A program made the translations under genes and the position numbers. This document shows positions 1 through 7,074 of a stretch of DNA of 37,714 nucleotides, piece after piece. Below the pieces are notes generated by a model. It saw only the letters and a list, made by a program, of their open reading frames with translations, searched no databases and was not told the DNA's origin. How positions within the stretch are numbered: position 1 is the stretch's first letter; each line of letters opens with the position of its first letter. Origin of the DNA: a virus; the IMG/VR virus record IMGVR_UViG_3300027734_000156, positions 1-37,714 of that record. One strand, given 5' to 3'.

Positions 1-92
1 CCGTCAATCACACGGTTGATTACCGCATCGTAGACCACTGGCTCACCAAAAACCAGTATTGGGCACAACAAAACAAGTGAAATTAACTTCAT
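1..92 (-). CDS. Secreted nuclease-like protein, N-terminal fragment
   Basis: Only the first 30 codons are in the window; the gene runs off the left edge. The start ATG overlaps the stop of the holin gene as ATGA. Residues 1-16 form a short basic start plus hydrophobic stretch (MKLISLVLLCPILVFG), which reads as a signal peptide. The following VVYDAVINRVIDG resembles the opening strand of staphylococcal-nuclease-like proteins, where a VIDGDT motif follows. The fold assignment is an inference from about ten residues; the secretion signal is better supported. Its place after the holin fits a late, periplasm-directed product, but an unrelated secreted protein is possible. Confidence 0.5.
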   Translation of the reverse strand, partial: MKLISLVLLCPILVFGEPVVYDAVINRVID

Positions 93-583
93 TTTGTGGG
101 TGACGATTGGTGGAGAAGGTCATCTTTGGCTTGCGATCCTGCACTGCTACCAAAGTAGAAAGCAATTATTCCGGTCCATGCTGTACCAAGGCTACCCAGC
201 ATCAGCATAAGCGCATCAGAAGTCTTAAAGGTTTCGGTCATCATGCCCACAAGAATCCCAAAGAACCCCAGTGTTACAGCAATAGCAAGAACAGCAGGGA
301 TGTAAGAGCGAGTCTCTGCTTGCATCTCACGGGCAGATTTCCTGTCTTCATTGCCCAGCTTGGCAAAATCCAAACCCATCTCTTGAGCACGAGCCGCCAT
401 GTCAATCTCGGCCTTCTTGAGCATCATTATCTGGTCAGCAGATAACTTGCCCTCACTGATGGTGCTTTGAACGTCCTTTGGGTCTATGCCAATAGCCTTG
501 CTCACCGCCTCGACAGCAAGCCCCGCTAGAGGCCCACCAAGGGCTGTTGCAATGGTAGGTGCGATAGTCTTAAGCCAATCCAT
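89..583 (-). CDS. Holin, 3-TM family
   Basis: 164 residues. Expected to form the inner-membrane lesion that triggers lysis. An N-terminal glycine/alanine-rich segment (about 5-27) is followed by a charged middle with DRKSAR near 80-85 and two clear membrane spans (about 96-116 and 124-146), ending FYFGSSAGSQAKDDLL. This layout and the FYFGSS-GS-K-LL tail are characteristic of the Holin_3TM family (also called gene-transfer-agent release holin). A strong Shine-Dalgarno, AAGGAG, sits 5 bases before the ATG. The gene lies in a tightly packed cassette of small membrane proteins. No endolysin is visible next to it in this window. Confidence 0.8.
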   Translation of the reverse strand: MDWLKTIAPTIATALGGPLAGLAVEAVSKAIGIDPKDVQSTISEGKLSADQIMMLKKAEIDMAARAQEMGLDFAKLGNEDRKSAREMQAETRSYIPAVLAIAVTLGFFGILVGMMTETFKTSDALMLMLGSLGTAWTGIIAFYFGSSAGSQAKDDLLHQSSPTK

Positions 584-592
584 AGTTGCTCC

Positions 593-742
593 TTAAAAAG
601 GTAAATAACTCAATGCTTTATCCATTGCTCGTTTAGCCAATGGTTCGGGTAACGCTTTCACAAAATCCAAAAACCACCAAACACAGGCCACATAGCAGAA
701 CAATTTGAACCACTTTTTGAAGCCATTGACGATCTCATCCAT
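593..742 (-). CDS. Small membrane protein, 49 aa
   Basis: A 49-residue reading frame that starts inside the end of the upstream gene (8-base overlap) and stops just before the holin Shine-Dalgarno. The sequence has an amphipathic start with several lysines (MDEIVNGFKKWFKLF), a hydrophobic aromatic core (CYVACVWWFLDFV, about residues 16-28) and a basic/proline tail. It fills an otherwise empty gap in a compact lysis-type cassette, which supports it being real. Function is unknown; a lysis accessory role is suggested only by position. No strong ribosome site is seen, so translational coupling is likely. Confidence 0.5.
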   Translation of the reverse strand: MDEIVNGFKKWFKLFCYVACVWWFLDFVKALPEPLAKRAMDKALSYLPF

Positions 743-1211
743 GAGGTCTTATCTGGTAAATGCCCCACCCAACCATTGCCAACAATAACCCAGCAGTAAT
801 TAAACCAAGAACCACTTCAATAGCCTGTTGCATTTCTTGTTTCTTCTTGATAGCGGCTTCCTTTTCACGTTTGGCAGCTTTGGCAAACTCAGCTTCCATT
901 GCGGCGGCTCTGATCTTGATGTTGTTCCACAAATCCATGTGGTTTGGGTAAAACAGTTTGTTCTTCAAGTCATCTTCAAATTGGCGGTGCTTAGCAAGCG
1001 CCATCTCGATCTCCATTGCTTTACCAAGTGCAGAGCCTTTAAACGTGCCATTCTTGGACTCAACCACCACTTGTAAAGCATTGGCCTTGGCATCAAAGTA
1101 ACGCCCAAGGAAAGGCCCAAGTGACTCCACGTTCTGAGCCGTAGAAGCCGCTTTCTTTATCAAGTTGACTGCTGAATTCACAGCGTCAAGGGCTTCAAAC
1201 GGGTCAATCAT
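735..1211 (-). CDS. Tail-anchored coiled-coil membrane protein, lysis-cassette neighbour
   Basis: 158 residues, family not recognised with certainty. The N-terminal two thirds is alanine- and charge-rich and helical, with a strongly lysine/glutamate-rich segment at about 105-130 that should form a coiled coil. One membrane span follows near the C terminus (about 131-153, VVLGLITAGLLLAMVGWGIY). So it is probably anchored in the inner membrane by its tail. The start ATG overlaps the 41-aa upstream gene as ATGA. Similar proteins occur beside holins in podovirus genomes, so a lysis or membrane role is plausible, but this is positional inference. Confidence 0.7.
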   Translation of the reverse strand: MIDPFEALDAVNSAVNLIKKAASTAQNVESLGPFLGRYFDAKANALQVVVESKNGTFKGSALGKAMEIEMALAKHRQFEDDLKNKLFYPNHMDLWNNIKIRAAAMEAEFAKAAKREKEAAIKKKQEMQQAIEVVLGLITAGLLLAMVGWGIYQIRPHG

Positions 1212-1333
1212 TTCTTTTCAACCTTTTTCCATTCAAGGCAATAGACTATCCGATTGTAAACATCACCCGTCCAACCCCATCTAACACACCTATATTCTGT
1301 GCTGATCACCAGCGCCAGAACAACAGCAATCAT
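1208..1333 (-). CDS. 41-aa hydrophobic-start small protein
   Basis: A 41-residue frame joined to both neighbours by four-base ATGA overlaps (1330-1333 and 1208-1211), which is strong architectural support for translation. It opens with a short hydrophobic stretch (MIAVVLALVIS) and continues with a tryptophan/cysteine-containing part (RCVRWGWTGDVYNR) and a basic C terminus. The hydrophobic start could be a short membrane anchor or signal. Function unknown. Its place between the 77-aa and 158-aa membrane proteins makes it part of the presumed lysis cassette. Confidence 0.6.
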   Translation of the reverse strand: MIAVVLALVISTEYRCVRWGWTGDVYNRIVYCLEWKKVEKK

Positions 1334-1563
1334 TTATCTGCTTTGCCGTCTAACTTATCAAATATTTTGCCTAGCATTTCTTTGATCTCACGAATGTCTT
1401 CACGGCTGTCATCACGGGTAACGTAGGTCTTAGGAAGTTCCTCACGCAGTTTAGCAAGGTCTGATTTCAAATCTTTGACAGCAGTCCACATTTCACGGGC
1501 AAACCATCCTGCCACTGTAAAAGCAATGCCAGCGCCAGTGTTTATAAGAGATTGATATTCCAT
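1330..1563 (-). CDS. Small membrane protein with coiled-coil tail
   Basis: 77 residues. One membrane span at about 8-25 (INTGAGIAFTVAGWFAR) is followed by a heptad-like, highly charged helix ending IKEMLGKIFDKLDGKADK. The layout (short N-terminal anchor plus cytoplasmic coiled coil) resembles XhlA-like haemolysin/holin accessory proteins, but I cannot show homology. Ribosome site AGG 8 bases before the ATG. It is the first gene of the membrane/lysis cassette, directly after the ejection-protein genes. Confidence 0.7.
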   Translation of the reverse strand: MEYQSLINTGAGIAFTVAGWFAREMWTAVKDLKSDLAKLREELPKTYVTRDDSREDIREIKEMLGKIFDKLDGKADK

Positions 1564-1566
1564 GAT

Positions 1567-3069
1567 TTACCTGAAGTATGCAGAAGGAGGAGCAATGCCA
1601 CGACCAGCGCCGACTTTGCGAACGTATTCTTGTTCTTGACGCAGTTTCTTGGCTTCTGGAGACTGAGCATAAGGGCTTCCCAATAACATAGCATTAGCCG
1701 TGCTTGGAACATTACTAGAACCCTCACCAGCACCGGACATTGTGAATCCTGGTGGCAATACAGCCTCAAGCAAATTAGCTCCCGCCATGCCACGTTGACC
1801 AACAGTTTGTGCATTTACAAGGTCAGGTATAGCAATTAAAGCGCCCAATATGCCACCTACTTTTGCCGTTTTTGTGCCCATAAAAGGGGTTTCTTTACTT
1901 TCAAGAACAGATTTAGTAATTCCAGGAGTCTGAGGAGGAAGAGCAAGACCCGCTGCTTTTGCTTCTGCACGAGTGGGCCTACCTAACCCTCTGTTAATTT
2001 CATTTGCCTCTAAAATAGAAGCCTCGTATGAAGAAGGAAAATCACGCTTTGAATACGCATTTGTATATTCAGGTTGTCCTATCATTAATCTAGATGAATC
2101 AATGTTTTGAGCATTTGGAACAAAAGCATATCCTGCAGGAACATCTTCTACTTTGGCATAGTTGTTTCTCAGCAATGGCTCTCCTGCTTTTTTGCCTTTT
2201 GTCCTTAATTCAGCAGCAGGACCTTGACCAGCATATGCAGGTTTCCCAGTGCCTGTCAGCAATTCGTTAGAAACAATTTTTTGTGCGGCAGGTGTTTCTG
2301 AAAGTCTTTGATTGATCAAAGAATTCATTGGGCTAGTTCCAGTAGGAATACCTGCTGGTTGGTTAGAAACAGCACCAGACAAAGAATTCATGTAATTCTT
2401 GTAGTTGTTGGTTAAGATTTCAGCATCTTTAAGATTGGTAATCTTGACGTTGAAATGCTTTTCTACATCAGCTAATGGAGCGCCAAACTTTGCCTGAGAT
2501 TCAACAGCCAATTTAGATTCTGGAACGCCAGGTGTGAAAAGTGGCGGTGGAGGAGGTGGCTCAAAAAAAGGTATATCAACATTGCGGTTGATATTTGCAT
2601 TAGCTTCTTTAGCTATGCGTCTGTTTTCTAAAACAGATTTACCTTTTTCTATGGCTTTTTTCCCGCCATATTCAATTGCTTTAGCTCCCACATAAGTTGC
2701 AGCAGCAATAGCTGGTATTTTCCAATTCTCAAGAACTTGATCTTTTAAATGATCAACAGCACTTGGTGGGGCTGGAGGGGGCGTAGAAATACGCAAAGCC
2801 TCACGAGCTTGGTTAACTTGAGCGGCTACAGCGGCAGCGTCAGGCTCTCCAGGTTGTGGCGGCGGCATTGCGGCATTGGCTTTTGGTAATTTAACTGGAG
2901 AAGGAATAACAGGGTTAACTTGAACAAGGCTAGTTTTTGGTTGCTGTGCAGGTTGTGGTGCAACTTGCAAAGCATCTTGAGTAATGGCTTGAGTAATAGC
3001 GGCATGACCAAAACTACCATGCATCATCCGGTTGTATTCATCGTCCGATAGTTGTTTTATGTCTGCCAT
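1567..3069 (-). CDS. Putative internal virion / ejection protein, proline-alanine rich
   Basis: 500 residues, no recognised enzymatic motif. The N-terminal 100 residues are rich in P, Q and A. A short hydrophobic helix follows at about 117-130 (KIPAIAAATYVGAKAIEYGG), then a poly-proline run near 170-176, a long polar region, and a second hydrophobic segment at about 405-425 (KVGGILGALIAIPDLVNA). Large, low-complexity, alanine-rich proteins with membrane-active segments placed after the tail genes are typical of the proteins podoviruses eject with their DNA. The role is inferred from composition and position. Clear leader AAGGATTGAT before the ATG. Confidence 0.65.
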   Translation of the reverse strand: MADIKQLSDDEYNRMMHGSFGHAAITQAITQDALQVAPQPAQQPKTSLVQVNPVIPSPVKLPKANAAMPPPQPGEPDAAAVAAQVNQAREALRISTPPPAPPSAVDHLKDQVLENWKIPAIAAATYVGAKAIEYGGKKAIEKGKSVLENRRIAKEANANINRNVDIPFFEPPPPPPLFTPGVPESKLAVESQAKFGAPLADVEKHFNVKITNLKDAEILTNNYKNYMNSLSGAVSNQPAGIPTGTSPMNSLINQRLSETPAAQKIVSNELLTGTGKPAYAGQGPAAELRTKGKKAGEPLLRNNYAKVEDVPAGYAFVPNAQNIDSSRLMIGQPEYTNAYSKRDFPSSYEASILEANEINRGLGRPTRAEAKAAGLALPPQTPGITKSVLESKETPFMGTKTAKVGGILGALIAIPDLVNAQTVGQRGMAGANLLEAVLPPGFTMSGAGEGSSNVPSTANAMLLGSPYAQSPEAKKLRQEQEYVRKVGAGRGIAPPSAYFR

Positions 3070-3077
3070 ATCAATCC

Positions 3078-4568
3078 TTATTTGATCACAAGTTGATTAG
3101 ATTCATTGACCATCAATGTACCTTTAGGATATTTGCTTTGGCCCTTCAAATGAATGTTCATTTTCTCATCAAAAGTATTGTTGATGGCTTGATAAAGAGG
3201 CGATGCAGCAAACTCTTGCTTTAAAGCATCTTGATCAACCAATTGACCAGTAGCGGCTACTTTCCTTGCGGCCCTCATTAATTGAGCAGAGTAAGCAGCC
3301 ATCAAAGCATTGTTGCGTTGTTGTTGAACACGGTTCATCAAAACTGCATCAGTACCACCTGTAAAAATGTCAGTGCCTGTAAGGTTTACAAAACCAATTG
3401 GCTTAACAAAATCAGGGACATTCTTTGCATCAGCTTCATTCTGTGCATTCAAAGCTTGCAATCTAGCAAAGTCTTGAAACTCTTGAGGCGTTTTAATAAC
3501 ATCTTGCAATACAGCCATAATGGATGATTGCAAGTTACGCTGGTCTTGCATTGTCTGACCAGAAGATGCCGTTGCTGAAGTAGCATCACGGGCATTGGCT
3601 GCAACACCAACTTGAGCGTTAGCAGAAGCGCCCATTGCGCCACCAGCAGACACATTAGACCCAGACGGAGGAGCAACGCCACCAGCCTGACCTTCTGCGC
3701 CAAAACCAGCCTTTACATTGGCTGTGTTACCAAGACTTGTTAAATCATTAGCACTTGCACCAACTGCCTTGTTTCTTTCATTGGATTTGTTATTACTGAT
3801 TGTGTTGTAGCTGTTGATGTTGCCAAGCAATTTGGCACGTTCATCAGAAGGCAATGTGCCAACAAAGTCAAGAATTTTGCGGTTCTTCTTGGCTAAATAG
3901 ATCTGCTCATCAATGTTGTGATTGGATGCAGAAGCATTTGCTGAAGTAGCGTAAGCAGCGTTGGTGGTTACTTTTAGTTGGTCGGTAAGACCTCTGGTAA
4001 CCATTTCAGAACTAATTTTCCCATTAGTCCAAGGTAGAGTTCTAATGGCATCTTGATCAGATTTGGAAATAAGACCACTACGAGCGTTAATTTCTTGTTT
4101 TTCTTTATCACTTAAATCACGTTTGTCGGCGTAATTTTTGATAATTCCATTCTCACCAATTTCGTTATAACCTTTCCAATAGACTTTGCCATTGAGGTCT
4201 TTGGCTGCTTCATACCTTACCGCACCACCGTTGTAATATTTGTAAACATCATTCCAATTGTTGTCCATAGCGGCAAAAAACATCTTGCCCCATTGTGGTT
4301 GCGTATTAGGATGTTCAGCAGAAGACTCTTTGGTATGCTGGTCAATGTTGCTTGCAAATGAAATTCTGTCTGCAGGCGTTGCTGCACCAGTGGCAAGTTT
4401 AACTATGTTTTTAGTGATAACTTGAGCACGTTCTGGAAGATCTTGAAACTGAACAGAAGTAGGCTCTAATGTCACTTGAGCAACAAAATTATCTCCTGCA
4501 TTCGGAGGAACAACGGCAACCTTTTCGGTTAACGCGCCTGTTTCTGGTGGAGCAACAGCAGTAGCCAT
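3078..4568 (-). CDS. Putative internal virion / ejection protein
   Basis: 496 residues, rich in A, N, S and Q. The N-terminal third has a mixed fold-like composition (WGKMFFAAMDNNWNDVYKYY near 93-113). The middle (about 270-350) is glycine/alanine/serine low-complexity (GAEGQAGGVAPPSGSNVSAG). The C-terminal part is helical and polar. No lytic transglycosylase signature (no ES...GP pattern) was found. It sits between two other glycine/alanine-rich proteins in the ejection module, so a role as an internal core or ejected protein is likely but unproven. Leader AAAGGAT precedes the ATG. Confidence 0.65.
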   Translation of the reverse strand: MATAVAPPETGALTEKVAVVPPNAGDNFVAQVTLEPTSVQFQDLPERAQVITKNIVKLATGAATPADRISFASNIDQHTKESSAEHPNTQPQWGKMFFAAMDNNWNDVYKYYNGGAVRYEAAKDLNGKVYWKGYNEIGENGIIKNYADKRDLSDKEKQEINARSGLISKSDQDAIRTLPWTNGKISSEMVTRGLTDQLKVTTNAAYATSANASASNHNIDEQIYLAKKNRKILDFVGTLPSDERAKLLGNINSYNTISNNKSNERNKAVGASANDLTSLGNTANVKAGFGAEGQAGGVAPPSGSNVSAGGAMGASANAQVGVAANARDATSATASSGQTMQDQRNLQSSIMAVLQDVIKTPQEFQDFARLQALNAQNEADAKNVPDFVKPIGFVNLTGTDIFTGGTDAVLMNRVQQQRNNALMAAYSAQLMRAARKVAATGQLVDQDALKQEFAASPLYQAINNTFDEKMNIHLKGQSKYPKGTLMVNESNQLVIK

Positions 4569-4587
4569 GATTTGTATCCTTTATCTA

Positions 4588-4983
4588 TTAAGCCATTGCA
4601 GAAATAAAATCCATGCCATCTAAATTATCCAAACCTTGGCTTAATTCTTCATCATCAAGTTGACTTTTGTAATTATAAGGATTGGTTATTGGAGCTTCTG
4701 TAGGCGATGTAGTCTGTTCATTTGGGTTAATGGCAGAGTTAAATGAACCTCCAAAATTTCCACCCAAAACTTGAGTTCCAAATTGTTTAGCTGAACTCCA
4801 AGCTTCTGATATTGGTTTGGTTTCTTCTTCCCACATCTGCGACATGGATTCAGGAGGCTTAATTCCAGACAAAGAAGGTGACGCAACAGGGGCCAACGCT
4901 CCTGTTGTTCTGTTAAACCCAGCGTACTTTGCCCAATCAGCATGGTTAACTGGGTTTGCAAAATCAAACTTAAAATCAGCCAT
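4588..4983 (-). CDS. Small virion-module protein of unknown function
   Basis: 131 residues, acidic, rich in N, S and P. No recognised domain. The N terminus (MADFKFDFANPVNHADWAKY) is aromatic and the C terminus is acidic with a DDEELSQGLDNLDGMD stretch. It lies between two putative ejection proteins with short gaps on both sides, so it is probably a minor virion or chaperone component of the same set. Ribosome site GGAAAA before the ATG. Confidence 0.6.
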   Translation of the reverse strand: MADFKFDFANPVNHADWAKYAGFNRTTGALAPVASPSLSGIKPPESMSQMWEEETKPISEAWSSAKQFGTQVLGGNFGGSFNSAINPNEQTTSPTEAPITNPYNYKSQLDDEELSQGLDNLDGMDFISAMA

Positions 4984-4985
4984 GA

Positions 4986-5873
4986 TTATTTTCCAAAACC
5001 AAAGCTACCACCCTTGCCAGAACTATTAGAGCCTTGAGTTCCAGAAAAGTTTGGAGTTGTAGAACCTTGCGGAGTGCCGTAAATGATTGATGCGTATTTG
5101 CTGTACAAGTCCATTGGCGCATTTGCATAACCAATTTGAGCAGCAGCAGATTGATTGGCGGCATTTAAATTTGCCGCGCCAGCACCCATTAAAGCTTGCT
5201 GATACCCTGCCGATTGATTTGTGGCGTTTTGACCAGCACTTAACAATGCCTGACTTGCGGCAGAACGGTTTGCTTCAATACCTTGTTGGGTCTGAGCAGC
5301 AACAGTACCCATTCGTTGGTTGCTCAATGATTGCAAGTTGGCTTGAGCCAATGCCGCACGAGAAGATCCAAGTCCACCAGCAGCACCATACGATGCGTTT
5401 TGCCCACTCATTGCTTCACGGGTCTGCTCCATAGCAGGCTGCAAAGCCGCAGCAACTTGTTGTTTTTGATATTCAGGCGAAAACAATCCCGCCAATTTTG
5501 AAGCACCTTCTTGACCTAAAATTTGACCAACATTTTTTTGATATTGAGCTGCATCTTGTAAACCACTCATGCCGCCCGTAAGACCTGCGCTACCCGCTGC
5601 TTGCTGAAGATTGCCAGTTTGTGAGGCTACATTTGAGGCGTTATTTGCTGCACCTGATACATTGCCAGAAGAACCTCCGTAAAGATTGCCAGCGCCCGTA
5701 ATTGTTTGCTGATATGCAGGAAAGGCTGTGCCAGTAAGAAAACCTGTTTGAGCTTTAATAAGTGCTGTTTGTTCAGGAGTTAAAGTAGGCGTACTCGAAG
5801 AACTGCCACCACCCATACTAATTATGGTTAGCCTTGGCATCAAAAAATTGATTAAATTTTTTATCTTAAACAT
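4986..5873 (-). CDS. Putative DNA-ejection protein, Gly/Ala/Gln rich
   Basis: 295 residues. A basic, hydrophobic N terminus (MFKIKNLINFLMPRLTIISM) is followed by GGGSSSST and then alanine-, glutamine- and serine-rich helices with almost no cysteine, ending in a glycine-rich tail (SSGKGGSFGFGK). The composition recalls P22 gp7-like pilot/ejection proteins. The upstream ATG is chosen because AAGGAG lies 7 bases before it, inside the end of the preceding gene; an internal ATG at residue 20 lacks such a site. The hydrophobic N terminus could be a membrane-inserting or cleaved leader. Homology is not proven. Confidence 0.65.
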   Translation of the reverse strand: MFKIKNLINFLMPRLTIISMGGGSSSSTPTLTPEQTALIKAQTGFLTGTAFPAYQQTITGAGNLYGGSSGNVSGAANNASNVASQTGNLQQAAGSAGLTGGMSGLQDAAQYQKNVGQILGQEGASKLAGLFSPEYQKQQVAAALQPAMEQTREAMSGQNASYGAAGGLGSSRAALAQANLQSLSNQRMGTVAAQTQQGIEANRSAASQALLSAGQNATNQSAGYQQALMGAGAANLNAANQSAAAQIGYANAPMDLYSKYASIIYGTPQGSTTPNFSGTQGSNSSGKGGSFGFGK

Positions 5874-6318
5874 CTAAATGCTCCTTTTGATATTCATCAA
5901 ATCGTTCAAAAACTACAGCCTTCCACATATCAGGAAGGTGTTTTCTTAACTCAACAGGTCCCAAACACACATACATTGCATAAGCAATAATTTGACCTGA
6001 CGCACATCGCAAATTGTGAGCTATTTCAATACCATGAGGATCTTTTTCTCTTTCAAAATGGTTAGCTGTTTCGTAAGAAGAAATCACGTTTAACCACATT
6101 GGAATTATTTGAGCTTGAATTCGTTGATAAAACTTGTTGGTTGGCAAATACACCAAACACAAAGCAAATGCATTGTTTGTTTGCTGTTCTGTGACTTCCT
6201 TATCTTTGTCTATCAAATCATCCCATGTATGCGCCAATTCTACAAACATGCAAGTCATTTGGTAAGCATCTACATCCCCCCCAAACCATTCAAGCTTTAC
6301 AAATTCATTGCTATACAT
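5866..6318 (-). CDS. Helical protein with DDLID motif, function unknown
   Basis: 150 residues, largely alpha-helical and aromatic. The conspicuous segment is AHTWDDLIDKDKEV at about 29-42, which contains a DDxxD pattern. Later there is SYETANHFEREKDP near 80-93 and a small hydrophobic stretch with cysteines (QIIAYAMYVCLGP). DDxxD motifs bind magnesium-diphosphate in isoprenoid synthases, but those proteins are twice this size and have a second acidic motif, so that function is not claimed. It sits among ejection/virion genes; similar short DD-motif proteins are found in the virion modules of other podoviruses. Ribosome site AAAGGTT. Confidence 0.65.
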   Translation of the reverse strand: MYSNEFVKLEWFGGDVDAYQMTCMFVELAHTWDDLIDKDKEVTEQQTNNAFALCLVYLPTNKFYQRIQAQIIPMWLNVISSYETANHFEREKDPHGIEIAHNLRCASGQIIAYAMYVCLGPVELRKHLPDMWKAVVFERFDEYQKEHLDV

Positions 6319-6321
6319 TGG

Positions 6322-6747
6322 TCAACCTTTGCCTTTTCCCTGACGATTTGTTGACATTTGCGTCATACCCGTATTATCGCTTGCTTTAACAGTATTTGGG
6401 TAAGCATTAGGTTGGCCCATTGCTGGCTGACCACCTTGACCAGGAAAAGTGATAGCACCCTGTGTTCCTTGGCCTTTGCCTTGTGACATCTGGCCTTGCA
6501 TCTTTTGCGTTTGGCCTGCCATTGCATCAAGTCTAGAAGCACCTACAGGAGGCTCCACATTAGGCTCACCCATAGGCATATCCATCTGATGAGCAGGTTG
6601 TTGCGGGAATCTCCGCATCATTTCATCTCTTATGTTTTCAGTAGGCTGGTTAGGCGACATTTGAGCATCTGGGTTAGGTAAGCCCTGTCCTTTGCCTTGT
6701 GGGGCAGAAGAATAAGGTGATTGCATAGAGGTTGATTGCATTCCCAT
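6322..6747 (-). CDS. Disordered Q/M/P/G-rich virion-module protein
   Basis: 141 residues, low complexity: rich in Q, M, P and G with nearly no hydrophobic core. The short motif GKGQG occurs twice (SAPQGKGQGLPNP near 15-27 and SQGKGQGTQG near 88-97), and the protein ends RQGKGKG. It is probably intrinsically disordered. No function is recognised. Position between the 104-aa structural-module gene and the DDLID gene suggests a scaffold-like, linker or core role in virion assembly. Leader AAGGATAAATC precedes the ATG. Confidence 0.6.
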   Translation of the reverse strand: MGMQSTSMQSPYSSAPQGKGQGLPNPDAQMSPNQPTENIRDEMMRRFPQQPAHQMDMPMGEPNVEPPVGASRLDAMAGQTQKMQGQMSQGKGQGTQGAITFPGQGGQPAMGQPNAYPNTVKASDNTGMTQMSTNRQGKGKG

Positions 6748-6750
6748 GAT

Positions 6751-7065
6751 TTATCCTTGTTGAGCGTCACGAGCAGTGGCGGTTTGTATATACAGAGAAT
6801 AGATCATTTGATAGATCTGAGCCTGCGTTGCGGTTTCACCAGTGGGGCTACCCGTTACTGGATCGAGAATTGGAAAGGTTGCAGCAGGATCGTATTTCAC
6901 GCCACAACCAGCAACTTGTTTGTTAATTGTAGTCTGATCAAAGACATAAATCTTTTCTTCAGCAAAACCTACTTGCTTAACAGCATCTAAAGGGTTGGAA
7001 ATGTTTACTGAATAACAACGCTGATATTCTTGTCCTGAAATATTAATTTGTTTGTAATTTGCCAT
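6751..7065 (-). CDS. Conserved-looking small structural-module protein
   Basis: 104 residues, no recognised domain. The N-terminal half looks folded and beta-rich (MANYKQINISGQEYQRCYSV), including a DQTTINKQ segment; the C terminus is helical and polar (QIYQMIYSLYIQTATARDAQ). Leader AAGGATAAAAT lies before the ATG. It is placed directly after the 707-aa fibre-like gene, so a tail accessory or assembly role is possible. No further claim can be made. Confidence 0.55.
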   Translation of the reverse strand: MANYKQINISGQEYQRCYSVNISNPLDAVKQVGFAEEKIYVFDQTTINKQVAGCGVKYDPAATFPILDPVTGSPTGETATQAQIYQMIYSLYIQTATARDAQQG

Positions 7066-7074
7066 ATTTTATCC

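Noticed and set aside
1567-3069. Endolysin or transglycosylase in the ejection-protein genes
   Set aside because: No lysozyme, amidase or transglycosylase catalytic motif was found in the proteins between 1567 and 5873.
5866-6318. Isoprenoid synthase by the DDxxD motif
   Set aside because: The protein is half the usual size and has no second acidic motif; the motif alone is insufficient.
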